A stretch of DNA of 64,000 nucleotides, taken from NCBI GenBank assembly GCA_963565915.1, contig OY751491.1:1488001-1552000 (forward strand). The letters run 5' to 3'. Under the pieces are notes generated by a model, which was not told where the DNA came from, did no database searches, and worked only from the letters and a program-made list of their open reading frames with translations. This DNA comes from Entoloma clypeatum. Lineage: Eukaryota; Basidiomycota; Agaricomycetes; Agaricales; Entolomataceae. A program made the position numbers and the translations under genes. Of the stretch, positions 1 to 11,375 are shown in pieces; position 1 is the first letter of the stretch, and each line of letters opens with the position of its first letter.

Positions 1-515
1 CCCTTGTTTCGGATCTCCTTTGCGTAATCAGTGTATGTCTTGCCATCGCTAGCCACTTGTTCAGAAATTCTGCGGTTGATGTTCTTTTCCAGGATGTATT
101 TCCCAGTTTCTTCGCCAAGGTTTGACAGCTTCAAGAGCTCTTCGAATTCGTCCAAGAATTCGTCGATGGTGCGTTTCTCCTGTTTCAGGACTTCGAGTCT
201 CGCCTTGGCCGCTGCCGACTTGTTGGCAATAGAGAATCGCGTAGCGATGTCGTCTGAGAACCCTAACCAGGTGATGTTCTCGCCATCGGTGGCAAGGTCG
301 TCTAACTTGTTGCTGGCCCAGTGTTTACCGGACCCTTCCATCATGCAGGATAACACCGCAAGAATTTTCTGATCGTCGGACAGGCCCTTCTGGAACCTGA
401 TGTATAATTTGGTGGCTTTCCACCACTCGTCGAAGGTGTGTCTGTCTTTGAACATCCCAGGATCTTTGATGATCTTGGATGTATCCATTGTTTGTACTGT
501 CGGTGCTTCTGCCAT
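1..515 (-). CDS. Gypsy-type retrotransposon Gag, partial (runs off left edge)
   Basis: A minus-strand frame is open from an ATG at 515 to the window edge, so the C-terminal part lies outside. The protein has the Trp-rich helical pattern of the Ty3/Gypsy retrotransposon Gag capsid region, with short stretches such as FDEWWKATKLYIRF near residue 30 and EKRTIDEFLDEFEELL near residue 115. Gag would package the element's RNA in cytoplasmic particles. No protease or RT is visible because the element continues to the left. The upstream leader (518-1102) is in another frame, so the start at 515 may be internal to a longer original Gag. Identification rests on motif memory, not on a search. Confidence 0.72.
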   Translation of the reverse strand, partial: MAEAPTVQTMDTSKIIKDPGMFKDRHTFDEWWKATKLYIRFQKGLSDDQKILAVLSCMMEGSGKHWASNKLDDLATDGENITWLGFSDDIATRFSIANKSAAAKARLEVLKQEKRTIDEFLDEFEELLKLSNLGEETGKYILEKNINRRISEQVASDGKTYTDYAKEIRNK

Positions 516-517
516 GT

Positions 518-1102
518 CTAGAACCTGCGGAGTAGGAGAGGTGTCGGATTGTTGGGATGAAGATGGGGTTCGGGATACAGGTAGGGGTTGAAAATCAGTC
601 CCTGTTCTAGGCGTCTGTTCGGTATCTGACTGCGCGGAGTCAAAAGTAAATTCGTCAGGGGACTCGTCGGCGGAATCGGTGGCAAAACGTTCGGGGTATT
701 TCCTCTGTAGATCTCTAAGGAATCTCTGTTCCTGCGCGTCTGTTGGTCGCGAGAAGGGGTCAAGTCTCTCGTTTCGTGCCCAACGGTTCTACTCGGTCTG
801 TTGCTCGTTGGTGGTGAAGTGGGCGTAGATCTGCTGCTTCGAGTAAGACGTGGTGATGCGGCTCTGGGACGTCTCGATGTGAGCGTCCTAATCAATCTTC
901 TGATAACGGTTGTCTGGACACCGATAAACTCTCTGATCTCTGTGATCCGACCTGTCTGAGGTCCTTCTTGAACGCGAAAGCTTTCGAGTTCGTTCTGTCG
1001 GGCGTTGTAACACGTGATCTGGTGTTGCCGAGCAAGATGGATGCTCTCTGCTATCTCGCCGTGGGGGCGATGCTCGTCGTTGTCTAGTTCTTCGTCAAGC
1101 AC
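518..1102 (-). pseudogene. Frame-shifted N-terminal leader of the same Gypsy Gag
   Basis: An open frame of 194 codons lies directly upstream of the Gag frame. Its first ~50 residues (acidic, Gln/His-rich, beginning MLDEELDNDE) resemble the N-terminal leader of Agaricomycete Gypsy Gag proteins. From roughly 820 to 520 the Gag-like reading (Ser/Pro/Asp-rich linker ending QVLDMAEAP) is carried by a different frame, so an indel or a stop separates leader and capsid. The region abuts the broken Tc1-like transposase near 1172, so this retroelement probably interrupted or replaced its 3' half. Confidence 0.4.
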
Positions 1103-1171
1103 CTGCTGTAGGATGCGACGGATCTCCGATTCGATAAGAGTAAGCGTATACGTCTGTAGTCGTTAGTCCGT

Positions 1172-1728
1172 AACACTCCCCCAAACTTGACTGTGCCCTG
1201 AACCTCTCTTTCAATAAGCCCCTCACCCTTCTTTTTCCAGACCCATTCCTTGCCATCTGACCCAAACCTGTTGATTTTGGTCTCATCTGACCAAATGACC
1301 CTCTTCCAGTCCTCCACTGTCCATTCCCTGTGCTTCATAGCAAATGCCAACCGCCTCTTCCGATGTATGGCCTTTAAGAAAGGTCTTTTCTTCTTTGTTA
1401 CAGCCTTGAATTCATGTTTTCTGAGAACCCTTCTCACAGTTTCTGGGGAGACAGGATTGGAGATGACAGTGTTGATGTGTTTGGTAGCCTGCACAGCATT
1501 GGAGGCTCTCCCTGAGGTGATTTGTGAAAGCATGTTTCGTGTGTTGGTGGGAGAAAGCTTGGATGGACGACCACCAGAAGAGAGATTGTGATGAGGAAGA
1601 AGATTCTGAAGCACTCTGGAGACAGTTGGTTGGCTGACACCCAGGTTAGAGGCAATATGACGAGTGGAGTGACCATTGGAGGCCAGAGAAAGAATGTTTT
1701 CCTTGTGGGAAGAGGAGATAGGGCGCAT
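1172..1728 (-). pseudogene. Truncated Tc1/mariner-type transposase
   Basis: Starts at ATG 1728. Residues about 1-60 form a helix-turn-helix (HSTRHIASNLGVSQPTVSRV), followed by a second DNA-binding segment around 75-115 and the beginning of the DDE catalytic domain. The first catalytic Asp is in WSDETKINRFGSDG, residues ~146-160. The frame then reads KFGG near 1175 and loses homology, where Tc1 proteins normally continue KFGGGSVMVWG. The second Asp and the last acidic residue are therefore missing and the protein is inactive. The break coincides with the start of Gypsy-like sequence on the left. Cut-and-paste DNA transposon remnant. Confidence 0.85.
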
Positions 1729-1744
1729 AATTAATTATGGAGGC

Positions 1745-2204
1745 TGTTGAGGTTGGATTCTTCTTATACAACTTTCCTTGACAACCCATCAGGGTTCTAT
1801 TCAAGTTCCATCAGTAAGTCATGACAACTGGTTACCATACAACCAGTGAAGCATTTGATTCTGATAATTGCCATAGGTACTCACAACACTGATTCAATGA
1901 GTTGCTGATTTAATTTAATCATATCTCCATGGATTCTGATCTAAATCATATGATTCCTTTATATTCTGAAAGCCCTGAAGTAGGGCTTTCAATTATATAC
2001 CAAATGTTTAATTCAATTGGTATTCTTTGCAGAGTTATCTTGAAGGTATTCAAAAAGCAACAAACATTGAATCAGTTTTGTGAGGCACTGTATATACTGT
2101 ACTACTGTTGGTACCAACCAAACAAGTATGTAATCGAAGATGTGTAAATGGTCACGTGATGTAATCTAATCTAATCTAATCTACATGATGGAAACATTTC
2201 AACA
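1745..2204 (-). repeat. Old solo LTR related to the Copia LTR at 50659/56125
   Basis: The last ~115 bp (2091-2204) are clearly the same sequence as the end of the Copia LTRs: TACTACTG, ACCAACCAAACAAGTATGTAA, the palindrome TCACGTGA, TAATCTAATCTAA and the terminus TTTCAACA. The left limit at TGTTGAGG (1745) is inferred from the TGTTGAAG start of the intact LTRs and is weak, because the middle of the repeat diverges. Flanking pentamers (GAGGC and GGACC) do not match, so no target duplication supports the exact ends. CTAAT is locally expanded at 2161-2181. Confidence 0.6.
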
Positions 2205-3016
2205 GGACCAACAATGACCAACCAGCGCCCACACCTCAATGTCTACGTCCTCCTCCTTTACTTCCTCAATTGCTCGATTCGCAAGCATCACAGGTCCAGT
2301 TTGATAAGGAGTACTCCATATCCATGCAGCTCAAGTGGCACTAGGGACAAGATCAGATCTTAGTACATGTTTCAAATCCCTTGACTCACCCAAATTGTCT
2401 CACAACCTCCTTTCCGACATTTGATAACATGCGTCTTGGCCTCCATCTCCTCGCCGGACACCGAAATTCCACAAGTACACACCGATAGCATGGTGAAATC
2501 CCTTGTTCTACTTGTACGACCCGATCACGTTGCTGGTGCGTTCACTGTGAAAGCACTTTCTTCATTATTTTCAATGTCTGGTAGGGTCTTAGCGGTCATG
2601 ACGTTGGCAGGGGGTGTGATACAGGACAGGTTGGGCCGTCGATCCGTCGACTTGACTTCAATCTCAGTTCGTGGGCCCTCCCATGACAACTGTGCTCCTT
2701 AGTGAGTAGTACATATATCAGTAAACACGTATCACACTCACCGGTGCATTTGTGGCCAGGGTCGAACCATCTACGGAACTCCCTGAAAATCGTGCCGATT
2801 CTGGAACTTCTATATGTGGTAACTACGCTCTCTGCTGATGTACTGCAAATCTGCAATTCTATACTTGCTTGTAGCGTTGATTCAATCATTACATATTCTT
2901 CGCTGAGCTATCAGTGCCAAAAACGTGTTATTTCTTCAAAAAAATCATGAGGTCAGAAAATTTTTTAAGGTCCTCGAGGGCGGGACTAACTAACTATCCC
3001 TATATGGTGAATTCAG
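2205..3016. other. No recognisable gene
   Basis: About 800 bases between the old LTR and the small inverted-repeat element. Several short frames exist on both strands, but none has a codable domain, convincing splice sites or a homologue that I recognise. Confidence 0.4.
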
Positions 3017-3286
3017 CATGTGACACCCCCTTGTTCGGGACCCTCTAGCTCTTAATTTTATGAGACACTTTTCAATCTAAGTAGTGGAATGTCTTATCAT
3101 TATCAAGAACTACTCCCCCAAATATTTTCAGATTTTTTGAGCAACTCCTCGAGAAGCTCATTTCTTCCCCCCTCCCCATTTTTTGTGTTACTCACTCATA
3201 GTCATGCGAATCAATGCCATTTCTATGTTAATCTTAACCAAATAGCATCTATTTTTTTTTATGTACCAACTCGGGGGTGTCACATG
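3017..3286. mobile_element. Small inverted-repeat element (MITE-like, 270 bp)
   Basis: CATGTGACACCCCC at 3017-3030 is repeated exactly inverted as GGGGGTGTCACATG at 3273-3286. The 242 bp between them are AT-rich and have no coding potential. Perfect 14-bp terminal inverted repeats at this spacing suggest a non-autonomous DNA transposon. No clear target duplication is visible, so family assignment is open. Confidence 0.6.
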
Positions 3287-3558
3287 TCTGTATCGGTACA
3301 TAGGGGGTGGTGCAATACTTTTCTTGCTTACTGTAGGATCCCCGACGGATTGATTGTGGGCGCATATACTTATCAATCAGTAAGACGTACTTGGAGATAC
3401 TAGGAATGGGATACGAAAAACGCAGTACTTTTTAACATAGTCGCGGAACGATCGACATGAAAATGGTATATGCAGAAACAGAGGAATGGAAAGAACCTTG
3501 TTTGATGCATCCCGGTGGTAGTAGATTCCTCATCACGAACAGCGAAACCAACTTTAGA

Positions 3559-4170
3559 TCACAATTTGAAGACGTGACCGGCGATTGTTTCGTAGTGGTA
3601 GCCGCGGTGCTCCGTCGCGTCGTTCCCTTCATCTTTGGACGACGTGTAGAAATGGCTTGTCGCTTCACGGTTATAATAACGGTATAGTGGAACCGTCCCA
3701 CAGTCTGGGTTAGTGTAAACATAGCCCGCGATACCATCGCGCTTGTATCCCAATTTAACGACCGCTTCAGCCGTTTCTGTTATCAAGGTGCTATAGTAGT
3801 GGTCGTGGACGGTGGGATTGTTAAACCGGTAGAGCGGGGAAGTGAGGGGCTGGGAATAAGGAAAGATGCTGCCCACGCTTTGGTCGTCGCGGTATCCGTT
3901 GTTGGCGATGGCGGCCTTGTAATCGAAGAGGTTGGTGGTATAGAAGTAGTCGATGACGTGGGGCTGGTACGCTCTGAGGAACGGGACCGCTTGCCTAATG
4001 GGGGCGCAGAAATTGCTAGCGGAACGGGAGGCAATCTGCAGAATAGTGTTAACTTGGGCAAGAGGAGCGCCTCACGGTCGACGTGGACGTACGTCTGCGT
4101 TATCACTGGCGGGAGCTCCTGCAGCTGGGTAATAGAAGAGAGGAGAGAGGAGAGCAAGAGTGAGCTTCAT
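3559..4170 (-). CDS. DUF5648-type secreted protein (copy 1, intact)
   Basis: Two exons: ATG at 4170 to 4093, then 4035 down to a stop at 3559. The 57-bp intron (4036-4092) has a GTACGT donor and a CTGCAG acceptor and preserves phase 0, giving 184 residues. Residues 1-21 (MKLTLALLSPLFYYPAAGAPA) read as a signal peptide. The rest consists of three related stretches built on an aromatic pattern like FYRxYxPxxxDHFYTT, G-Y and GxAGYVY, the hallmark of the DUF5648 (beta-propeller-like) secreted family common in Agaricomycetes. Function is unknown and extracellular location is inferred. It is divergently paired with a broken paralogue at 4794-5422. Reading without the intron would meet an early TGA, so the splice is needed. 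Confidence 0.8.
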
Positions 4171-4271
4171 TGTATGTTGTACGCCTTCGAGGGGGGAAGT
4201 ATTGCTTCAACCTTGCTTGAACCGGTGGAATTTAACTGAATTCAGCCAGTCGACCAAGGCCGTGATGCGGT

Positions 4272-4508
4272 GTGGTTACTAAACCTATGCCGGGAACTAG
4301 GCTTCGATCAAGTACGTCGATCAGCAGAACCGGCCTCAGACACATCGAATTGCGATGGCATTGGATCCGCGAAAAGGTCCAGGAGGGAATGATAGAAATC
4401 CTTGATGTGAGGGACCCTCAAAACGTGGCGGATACTCTGACGAAAGCACTCACCTCCGAAAAACATGCGAAACACACGACGAGCATGGGACTAGCACACA
4501 CAAGCTGA
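4272..4508 (+). pseudogene. Copia RNase H C-terminal fragment
   Basis: The translated end HIELRWHWIREKVQEGMIE followed by DPQNVADTLTKAL matches the C-terminus of Ty1/Copia Pol (KHIDVRFHFVREK ... NPADLLTK in the intact element at 51033). Only about 60 residues remain, between the two DUF5648 genes, with no adjoining RT. This is a small dead fragment left by an old Copia insertion. Confidence 0.75.
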
Positions 4509-4793
4509 AAGGGAGACACCAGTGGTAGCTTTATTCCGCACCGGAGTGCAAATGCAATCCGAGCACCGAATCTATACTTCCGTTTCGGGTCTCTCTCTCG
4601 GTCGTGGCAACACGTAGGTTCACACATAACGCGAACGCGTAACGCAGATTTTTTTTTGACCCTGGAAATAATCTTTTCTCGATTTATCCGAATTTTGGGG
4701 ATTTGTCGGAAAAACTTTTTGGTCAAGTGTGTGAGTGAACCTACTTATGGTGTAATAGTACGTAATGGAAGGAACCCTTACCCCTAACCCACA

Positions 4794-5422
4794 ATGTTGA
4801 AAATGGAGTTCACTCTCGCACTTGTGGCTCTCTTTACTCTCTTCGCTTACTCATCCGTGGCTGCTCCCGCCAATGATGCATGATGGCGCAGAGGTACGTC
4901 CACATCGACGAGGTGCTCAGCCTCCTGCCCAACTCGACACTATCATCTAGATATCTACAGGTTGCCCCCCTTTTCCCATCCTGCGCAGGCAGTGGGCTAG
5001 CGGTCACGTTCTACAGAGCATACAGTCCCAAAGTCATCGACCATGATTTCTACACCACCAACGCCACCGAGTACAAGATCGCCACCACCACCGGCGGGTA
5101 CAATGCCGAAGGCCGCGTGGGCAGGATCTTCCCTTCCCCGCAGACCCCGCTGTACCGGCTCTTCCCCACTCTCTACGACCACTTCTATACTATCCTAATG
5201 GTAGAAAAGACCGACGCGATCAGGCTTCATGGATACAAGAGCGAGGGTATCGCGGGCTATGTTTACGTTAACCAAGACTGTGGTTCGGTTCCACTATACC
5301 GTTTTTATAACCATCAAGCGACCAGCCATTTCTACACGTTGTCGGAACATGAAGGGGGCCACGCGGAGCAGAAGCTGAACAACGGCTACGAAGGAATCGC
5401 CGCTTACATCTACAATGTTTGA
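4794..5422 (+). pseudogene. DUF5648-type secreted protein (copy 2, broken start)
   Basis: Exon 2 (4961-5422) encodes the same fold as copy 1, with FYRAYSPKVIDHDFYTT, a G-Y/YVYVNQDCGSVPLYRF block and a third repeat, ending at a stop at 5422. Exon 1 from ATG 4794 encodes a signal-peptide-like leader ending SSVAAPANDA and then hits TGA at 4881. The candidate intron 4894-4960 (GTACGT...CTACAG, the same position as in copy 1) would also leave the wrong phase. Translation from ATG 4880 gives a 180-residue product without a signal peptide. Either the gene is dead, or an unrecognised splice rescues it. Confidence 0.65.
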
Positions 5423-5993
5423 TTCAAAGTTGGTTTCGCTGTTTGTAATGCGGAATCTACCTACCACTGCACTGGGATGCACCGGATTATTTCTGTGTGT
5501 AAATCATTTTTATATCGATCGTTCCGCTCTTCGCAGCTTTCTAGCTTTCTTCAGATAGATTAATTAGGTCCGGGCTCCACCTACATACAGTTCTGTTCCA
5601 TTTAATCTCGAAAACCTTTCTCAAAAGGTTGGTGGTATTTGTACACTCTGTTCTTCCAGAGTCACGTATACATACTAGCTTGTCGATCTCTAATTTACCA
5701 CTGGCAATTCGTTATTTGGGAACCTACCCGAAGAAATACCATATAGCCTGAAAGAATCTGGGTATATGGATCTTGTGACAGACTTTTGTATATCCTTTTA
5801 CAAAAACCCCTTCACAAAACGTGTTCTGTATTTAGTTTCTGCAGGTTCCGATCTGTGTCCGGCGACATCAAGCGGGGCGTAGAGCTCGTATCCTATTCCT
5901 ATCTTCCAAGCACGTTTCACCGATTAATACACACACCCACCATCAACATATATACATTCATCGGGGATCCTTCGATCCTTCCCCCCACCACAA
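5423..5993. other. Intergenic, no gene seen
   Basis: 570 bases between the DUF5648 copy 2 and the 3' end of the ABC transporter gene. No domain-bearing frame was found. It should contain the 3' ends of both transcription units. Confidence 0.5.
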
Positions 5994-8979
5994 TCACGCA
6001 CTCACCTCATCGCTCTTCACCTCAACCACGCTCCCCGTCAAGTTCTCCCCCTCCTCCCCGTCATCCTCCCTATCCACATCAACAACTCCCAACAGCCCAT
6101 CCAGCTCCTTCACCCTCGCCTCCCACTTCTCTACCTCTGCCAGCTTCTCCTTCAATGACGCGATCTCTCTGTCGATCCCCATGCGTTCCTCCGTCGAGCC
6201 CACCTGCGTGAGCGTCCACTCCCCCGTCCCGTCGCCTTTGAGTGTGAGCAGGTGGGTGTGGTATTTCATCAAGGAAGGACTGGGAGTGAATGGGGTTAGA
6301 GGGAACTGGGAGTGAGGGTCAAGGTGGCTTACCGGAGAGAGATGGTGACAAGGGTGATCCCGAGGGATTTCGCATGCTCGTACATCCGCCCTTCGACGTC
6401 GCTCGATACAGCACTGGTACATTCTATCAAACAGAAAAAGATCGGTCTCATTTAGATTTAAAAAAAAGGACACGCAGAATGCATTTAGAAAAAAAAAACG
6501 TGCGACGAACCATCCAAAATCGCAAACCTCGGCCGGTGATAAAACACTCGTGCCATCGCCATCTAGAAAAGAGAGACAAAACCGGTTTATCAGGAAAAGC
6601 CCAAAACAAAACCGATCCAACAAAGAAAGAACCCACCCTCTGCTTCTCCCCACCGCTCAACACATCCCTCCACTCCTTCCTCCTCCTCCACCCTCCCTCT
6701 CTCTCCGGCAAATACGCCAAAAACACCCTGTTCAGAATCTCCATCAGCTCTTCCTCCGTCCCCCCGCGCTCCCTCCACTCCGCGTACGAGTGCGGGTAGA
6801 TCACCTGGTCGAGCAGCGTGCCTGTGACCATGTACGCACGCTGCGGGACGACGAACAGCGCTTTGCGCGCGGGTGTCGAGGCCGGGCGGTGCGCGGTAGG
6901 TGCTGAGGTCGACTTTGAAGAGGAAGACGAGGAGAGGTTGACAGGCGGCCATAGCCCCGCCAACACCCGCGCGACGGACGTCTTCCCGACGCCGTTGCTC
7001 CCCGTTATCATGAGGTGCGTGCCCTCCTTGAGCACGAAAGACAGGTCCTTCACCAGCGCAGGGTGCTCCACCACCACCGCCGCCACCTTCTCGTCCACAG
7101 CGGGCACAGGTACAGGGACACCAACGTCGACATGGCTGAGCGCGAGATCGCCGGCGGGGTCGACGATGTCCTGTGGGAGCGGCTGGAGGTTGTGTAGCGT
7201 CGAAAGGAGGGTGTAGAGCCGCGTCGTGAGGCCGGCGAGCTCGAGGAGGTCTTTGTAGGCGTACATGAGGCGGCCACCGGCGTCTGCGAGGGAGAGGAGG
7301 AGGCGCCTGTTGGAGATGTATGCTATATATGCGCGAGAAAAGAGATGAGACTCCGGGGTGTCTTAGGGGATATGTGCAGGAAACGCACTTTCAGTACGGC
7401 CGGCAACCGCGTCGTCTCGTTTTATCTTCTTCTTTCCTCCGTTGGATGCCTTTTTGCGTGTGAAGAGGAGGGGTACGGCGATGAGGCCGTAGCCTGCGGC
7501 GGACCAGAGGTACTTGATAACGTAGTCCTCTGTCCATTCGTAGGCTATGCGGATCTGGAAAGTTTCAAGCGTAAGGGATACATCGGGGCGATGAGATAAA
7601 TGATGCACCTTGTATATAGAGTTGACGTGTTTAATCAGTTTCAGGTATGCGCTAGTGAGGATGTCGCGCTCGCGCAGGCCACCGTCGTAGAACCTGTATC
7701 TTGTTGAGACAAATAAAGGACAAAGAGAAAAGGACGTACGCGATCTCTTCACTCTCCCTCGCTAGTCTTCCCATTCCCGCACGATACTCGCCCTCCAGCT
7801 TCGCCTCGGTCGCCGCGAGGCGTCCAAACGCGGGGGTTACGGCGCGGAGAATGGCGACCGTGGCGTAGTAATTAGCAAACAGGAGGAGTGTGCCGCGGAA
7901 GCCGAGCGAGCGGGAGAGTTGGCTGGTGAAGAGAACGAGGTCGAGAGATGGTTTGAGGATATTTCCGCTGTGCAGAAGAGTGTGTTAGTAAGAGGCGAAG
8001 GTGACTATATGCGCAATACACACTATAAACCTGCGAGAGACTCTGCCCATGCTTCTACGTCTGCGGTGAGGTACTGGTCGATGCCTTCTAGGCCGGTGCG
8101 GTAGTACCGGAGATCGGGTGATGAGGATAGATAGAGATCGTGTATGTAACGGGTGAGACGGGTGCGTAGCCGGAGAGAAAGTTTCGATTGCAGGTGTCGG
8201 AGCTGTAAAGGATTAGTTTTAGAGAATGAAGAGATGGGTGGATGACTTGAACTTACGAGGGAATTAGTGTATATACTCGGGACTGCAAGCACAAACCATA
8301 GCCCAAGGCCTTTGAGAAAGCCTTTACCGTTGGCACTGACCTACTCCGGGCTCTCAGATAGAGGAAATGATATAGACAGGCAGAATGGACAAACGAGATC
8401 TCGAGCTATCCTTCCGTCGAGCCTGGCGACAGCCACGCTGAGCACTGTTCGCATGACGAGGAAGAACGAGTGGAGGAGAACGATGAGCGTTTCTTTGGAT
8501 CGGGGGGAGGGGAAAGCAATGCGGATGAGGATAGCTTGGAGTTGACGGAGGAACGACGTGTCGATGTTTGGTTTTGCCTTGGACGCAGCGGTGAGAGGAG
8601 GAAAATGACGGACATCGGAGTCAAATTTCGATTTTGGTATGGGGCGGATGTTGACCTAGAAAAAATGGGAATCAAGTAGCTACAATGTATAGCATCAGCC
8701 CAAACTCACCTTGGACACGCGATTCCGGTATGGAACGAGCAAAGTCCGACTGCCGTCCTCTTCCTTCTCGTACACCTGCTGCAACGCCACCTCCATCTCC
8801 TCCTGCGACAGCTTGTCATTGAACCTGTCATGAAAAGCGACCGGTAACCGCTTCAACGCTGTCGGTACGTGCAGGAGCCGTGACCGCAGCAGCAAGATCG
8901 TGGCCAGGAGCGCGAAGAGTGGTCGCCGGTGTTTGGGATGCTTGAGCATGTCAAGCAGGGGCTTCGATAACGCGGCCAT
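5994..8979 (-). CDS. Peroxisomal ABCD-family half-transporter (PXA/ALDP-like)
   Basis: Multi-exon gene from ATG 8979 to a stop at 5994. N-terminus: [19 protein letters not shown] followed by a hydrophobic helix. The membrane domain spans exons down to ~7300 and carries ALDP-like stretches ([26 protein letters not shown]) and the ABCD EAA-like loop with [17 protein letters not shown]. The nucleotide-binding domain has Walker [10 protein letters not shown] (~6990), signature LSGGEKQR (~6630), then Walker B FAILDE across an intron, with CTSAVSSD following. A C-terminal coiled-coil-like tail ends [12 protein letters not shown] proteins import very-long-chain acyl-CoAs into peroxisomes for beta-oxidation as homo- or heterodimers. 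All key motifs are present, with no premature stop in the exons I traced. PXA1 versus PXA2 orthology is not resolved. Confidence 0.9.
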
Positions 8980-9366
8980 CCTGGGCTAAGGCCACTGGGG
9001 CGCGATGTAGGGGGATCCTTGTAGGATATGGGGTCAGTGATGGTAGGCAGCCAGAGAGTTCGAAATGGATCCGGTGTCTTCATACATGGACTACATACTT
9101 GACATGTGAAATTTCAGTTTAGTAGCTTAATCTGATAAGATTTTGCATGATGTCAACCCATTAAGGAACTTAACTTTCAAACTCCACATGACTTCCTGGC
9201 CACCCTGCCCAACAGCTGACCCTCATCCCCAACAGCCTCCGCTCGTGCCCAACAGCCGTCTCTTGTCACCAACGGCCCCCCTTGTCCCCAACGACCGCTC
9301 CCCATGCCCAATGGCAACGGCCCCCATTCACACCAAACGGCTTTGCCCTGCTACTAGTACAGTCTA
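8980..9366. repeat. Intergenic with a C-rich degenerate minisatellite (9195-9345)
   Basis: Between the ABC and MATE genes. From about 9195 to 9345 the sequence is an imperfect repeat of units like CCCAACAGCC and CCCCAACGAC. This is the reverse-complement type of the GTTGGGCAC-based minisatellite at 25540-26280. No gene is apparent. Confidence 0.6.
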
Positions 9367-11137
9367 TCATGCTCTACTTACTACTGTAAGTATCATCCTC
9401 CGCGTGCGTAATTGATATCTGGGTAAACCCTCATCAAACCCGCCATCCTCCTCACCCCCATTCTCCACCTCAAGACCCTCATCCCTCTCCAACCTCTGCA
9501 TCACCTTCCACACCTCCTGGTCCCAGTCCGTCCGCACACAAAGCACCGTCCCAAAGAACGCGCAGTACACCAAAGACACGGTCAACCCAATCCACAGCCC
9601 TTCGATCCCCATTTTCCAGCTGAAAGCCAGCCACATTCCGAGTGGGATGCCTACAACAAGGGTGGTTAGATGGGGTTTTGACTTTTTATCAGCATGTGCA
9701 GGGTGGTGATGTCTCACCGATGATGTAGTATGCGCTGGACAATAAGACGGGCTGTTTAGCACCTTTCATTCTGCAGACAACTACTCACAATTTACCTAAG
9801 GTTAAGGAGCGCGCCGGTCACCTTAAGTTAAACAGATTATGAGCACGAGATTTCACAAGTAGGCACAGCAAAAATAAGAACCTGTTTGCCTCGAGCCCGC
9901 AATATTCCAGACGTAACAGCAGCATTGCAATCAAAGACCTGGAAGAGCGCGACGAGGGGCAATACCGAAGCCACCAGGCTCACGACCTCTTATCAGTGTA
10001 CAATTCAGCACTTGTGCGACACTCCCCAATACAACGAAGGACTGACCAGGGTCATTGTTGAAGAGATATGCCCAGGAGTCGCGAAACACATAGAACATCG
10101 TGCTAGTCCAACTTGAGAACACGGAAGAAGGGAGGCTTGGACTCGGAAAGAATCATACACACCTCGATATAACGGACACAGCCAGTGCCACAAGTATAGC
10201 GGTAGTAGACGCGATTCCAGCACGGTGTGCATTGCCCTGGCCTAGAAGATTTCCGATGCTGCAAGTGTATGAGCGAAAATGGCAGACGGATAAGGAGAAG
10301 ACATACCGAACAGACGTGGCAATGCCCACAGAGAATGGAGCCTGGAAGGTTGCAGAGGCGGAGATGAATAGCACGGATTGTGTTGCAAGTGCAACGGGGC
10401 CGAGTCTATCACTGCTTTCAACACTGCTACAAGATTGGGTATATGATGGTTGGCCTCACAGAGAGGCTGCGAGAGCGACCAGCTCCCATGCCCACCATTC
10501 TGAGGCGGTTTGTCCTAAAATTTGTCAACGCTGAGGATGAGCCTAGGTGATGAATGTTGCGTGCCAACACCAGCAAATCCTAGCTGGACCAAAACACCCA
10601 GGCCTATAGTTTTATGCACGACGAGCACAGCAGCCATTACGACCACTGGGGAATGCAGTTAGAGCTTACTTATGGCAGGTGGGATTGGGGTGATAGACGA
10701 ACCCATTCGCTGAGTCCACAGACCAACAAGCTCTGGATGCGGTGATGTCCAGGTGGAGGGAAGCATGGTGTCGAGCGCACTGGCAATGCCCTGGATGATG
10801 GTGAACGCAGAGACGTTCGGGGTCATTGAACCCAGAGTTACGGCAGCAAGCGCGGTAGTGGAGAGGTGTCCAATGGAAATGACAGAAGCCATGACGAGGC
10901 TGAATTCCAAGAGTTGCGCTCTGAACAGAGCGACGTCAGAAATATCAAGGCAACAAAAATGGGGTGAACCATGACGAACCCGAAAACCGGCAGGGAATAT
11001 TTGGTGAGTACATGGAGCTCTTCCCAGATGACCAGCATCTTTCGATCGTCAGACAAGGCTCCGTCGAATGGCTCATTGATGTGAGGGAGAGAGGGGTTGA
11101 GGAGAGGTGTGTTTTCTGAGGTGATGGGATGTGGCAT
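9367..11137 (-). pseudogene. MATE-family transporter gene with internal deletion
   Basis: Starts at ATG 11137 (MPHPITSENTPLL), then a LPVFG end of helix 1, an intron, EFSLVMASVISIGHLSTTAL and GIASALDTMLPS, typical of fungal MATE (NorM-like) drug/metabolite:cation antiporters. Later exons give QTASEWWAWEL, GPVALATQSVLF, IGNLLGQGNAHRAG and a C-terminus with GIEGLWIGLTVSLVY and FGTVLCVRTDW. Between LWTQRM (~10700) and the next recognisable block (~10620) roughly 120 residues expected for helices 3-6 are absent and only a short, poorly matching stretch remains. A normal MATE has about 12 helices and 450-550 residues. This copy is therefore probably non-functional, although a missed exon structure cannot be fully excluded. 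Confidence 0.75.
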
Positions 11138-11375
11138 GGGTAAGTCGGAGAAAAAACGACTTGGAAGGGCTGCGTTGGTATATATAGTCGCACATTCTTC
11201 AAGTATCGTCGCCCTGCCAGTGCAATCGTCCTCATTTCCCACAATTTTCTCGATCTGGCTCTTCTATGTTGTTCTTGATCCACCAGTTCTCAAAAAAGTT
11301 TGCTCAAATAACACTCAAAAGAAGGGGTTATAGTGGAGATCCACCATTATCGGTGAGATATGTATGGAATTGTTA

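Noticed and set aside
1929..2147. 72-codon plus-strand protein
   Set aside because: Its second half is LTR sequence shared with the Copia LTRs; no domain.
4093..4170. Early stop in DUF5648 copy 1
   Set aside because: The apparent TGA near 4070 lies inside a well-formed GTACGT...CTGCAG intron of 57 bp.
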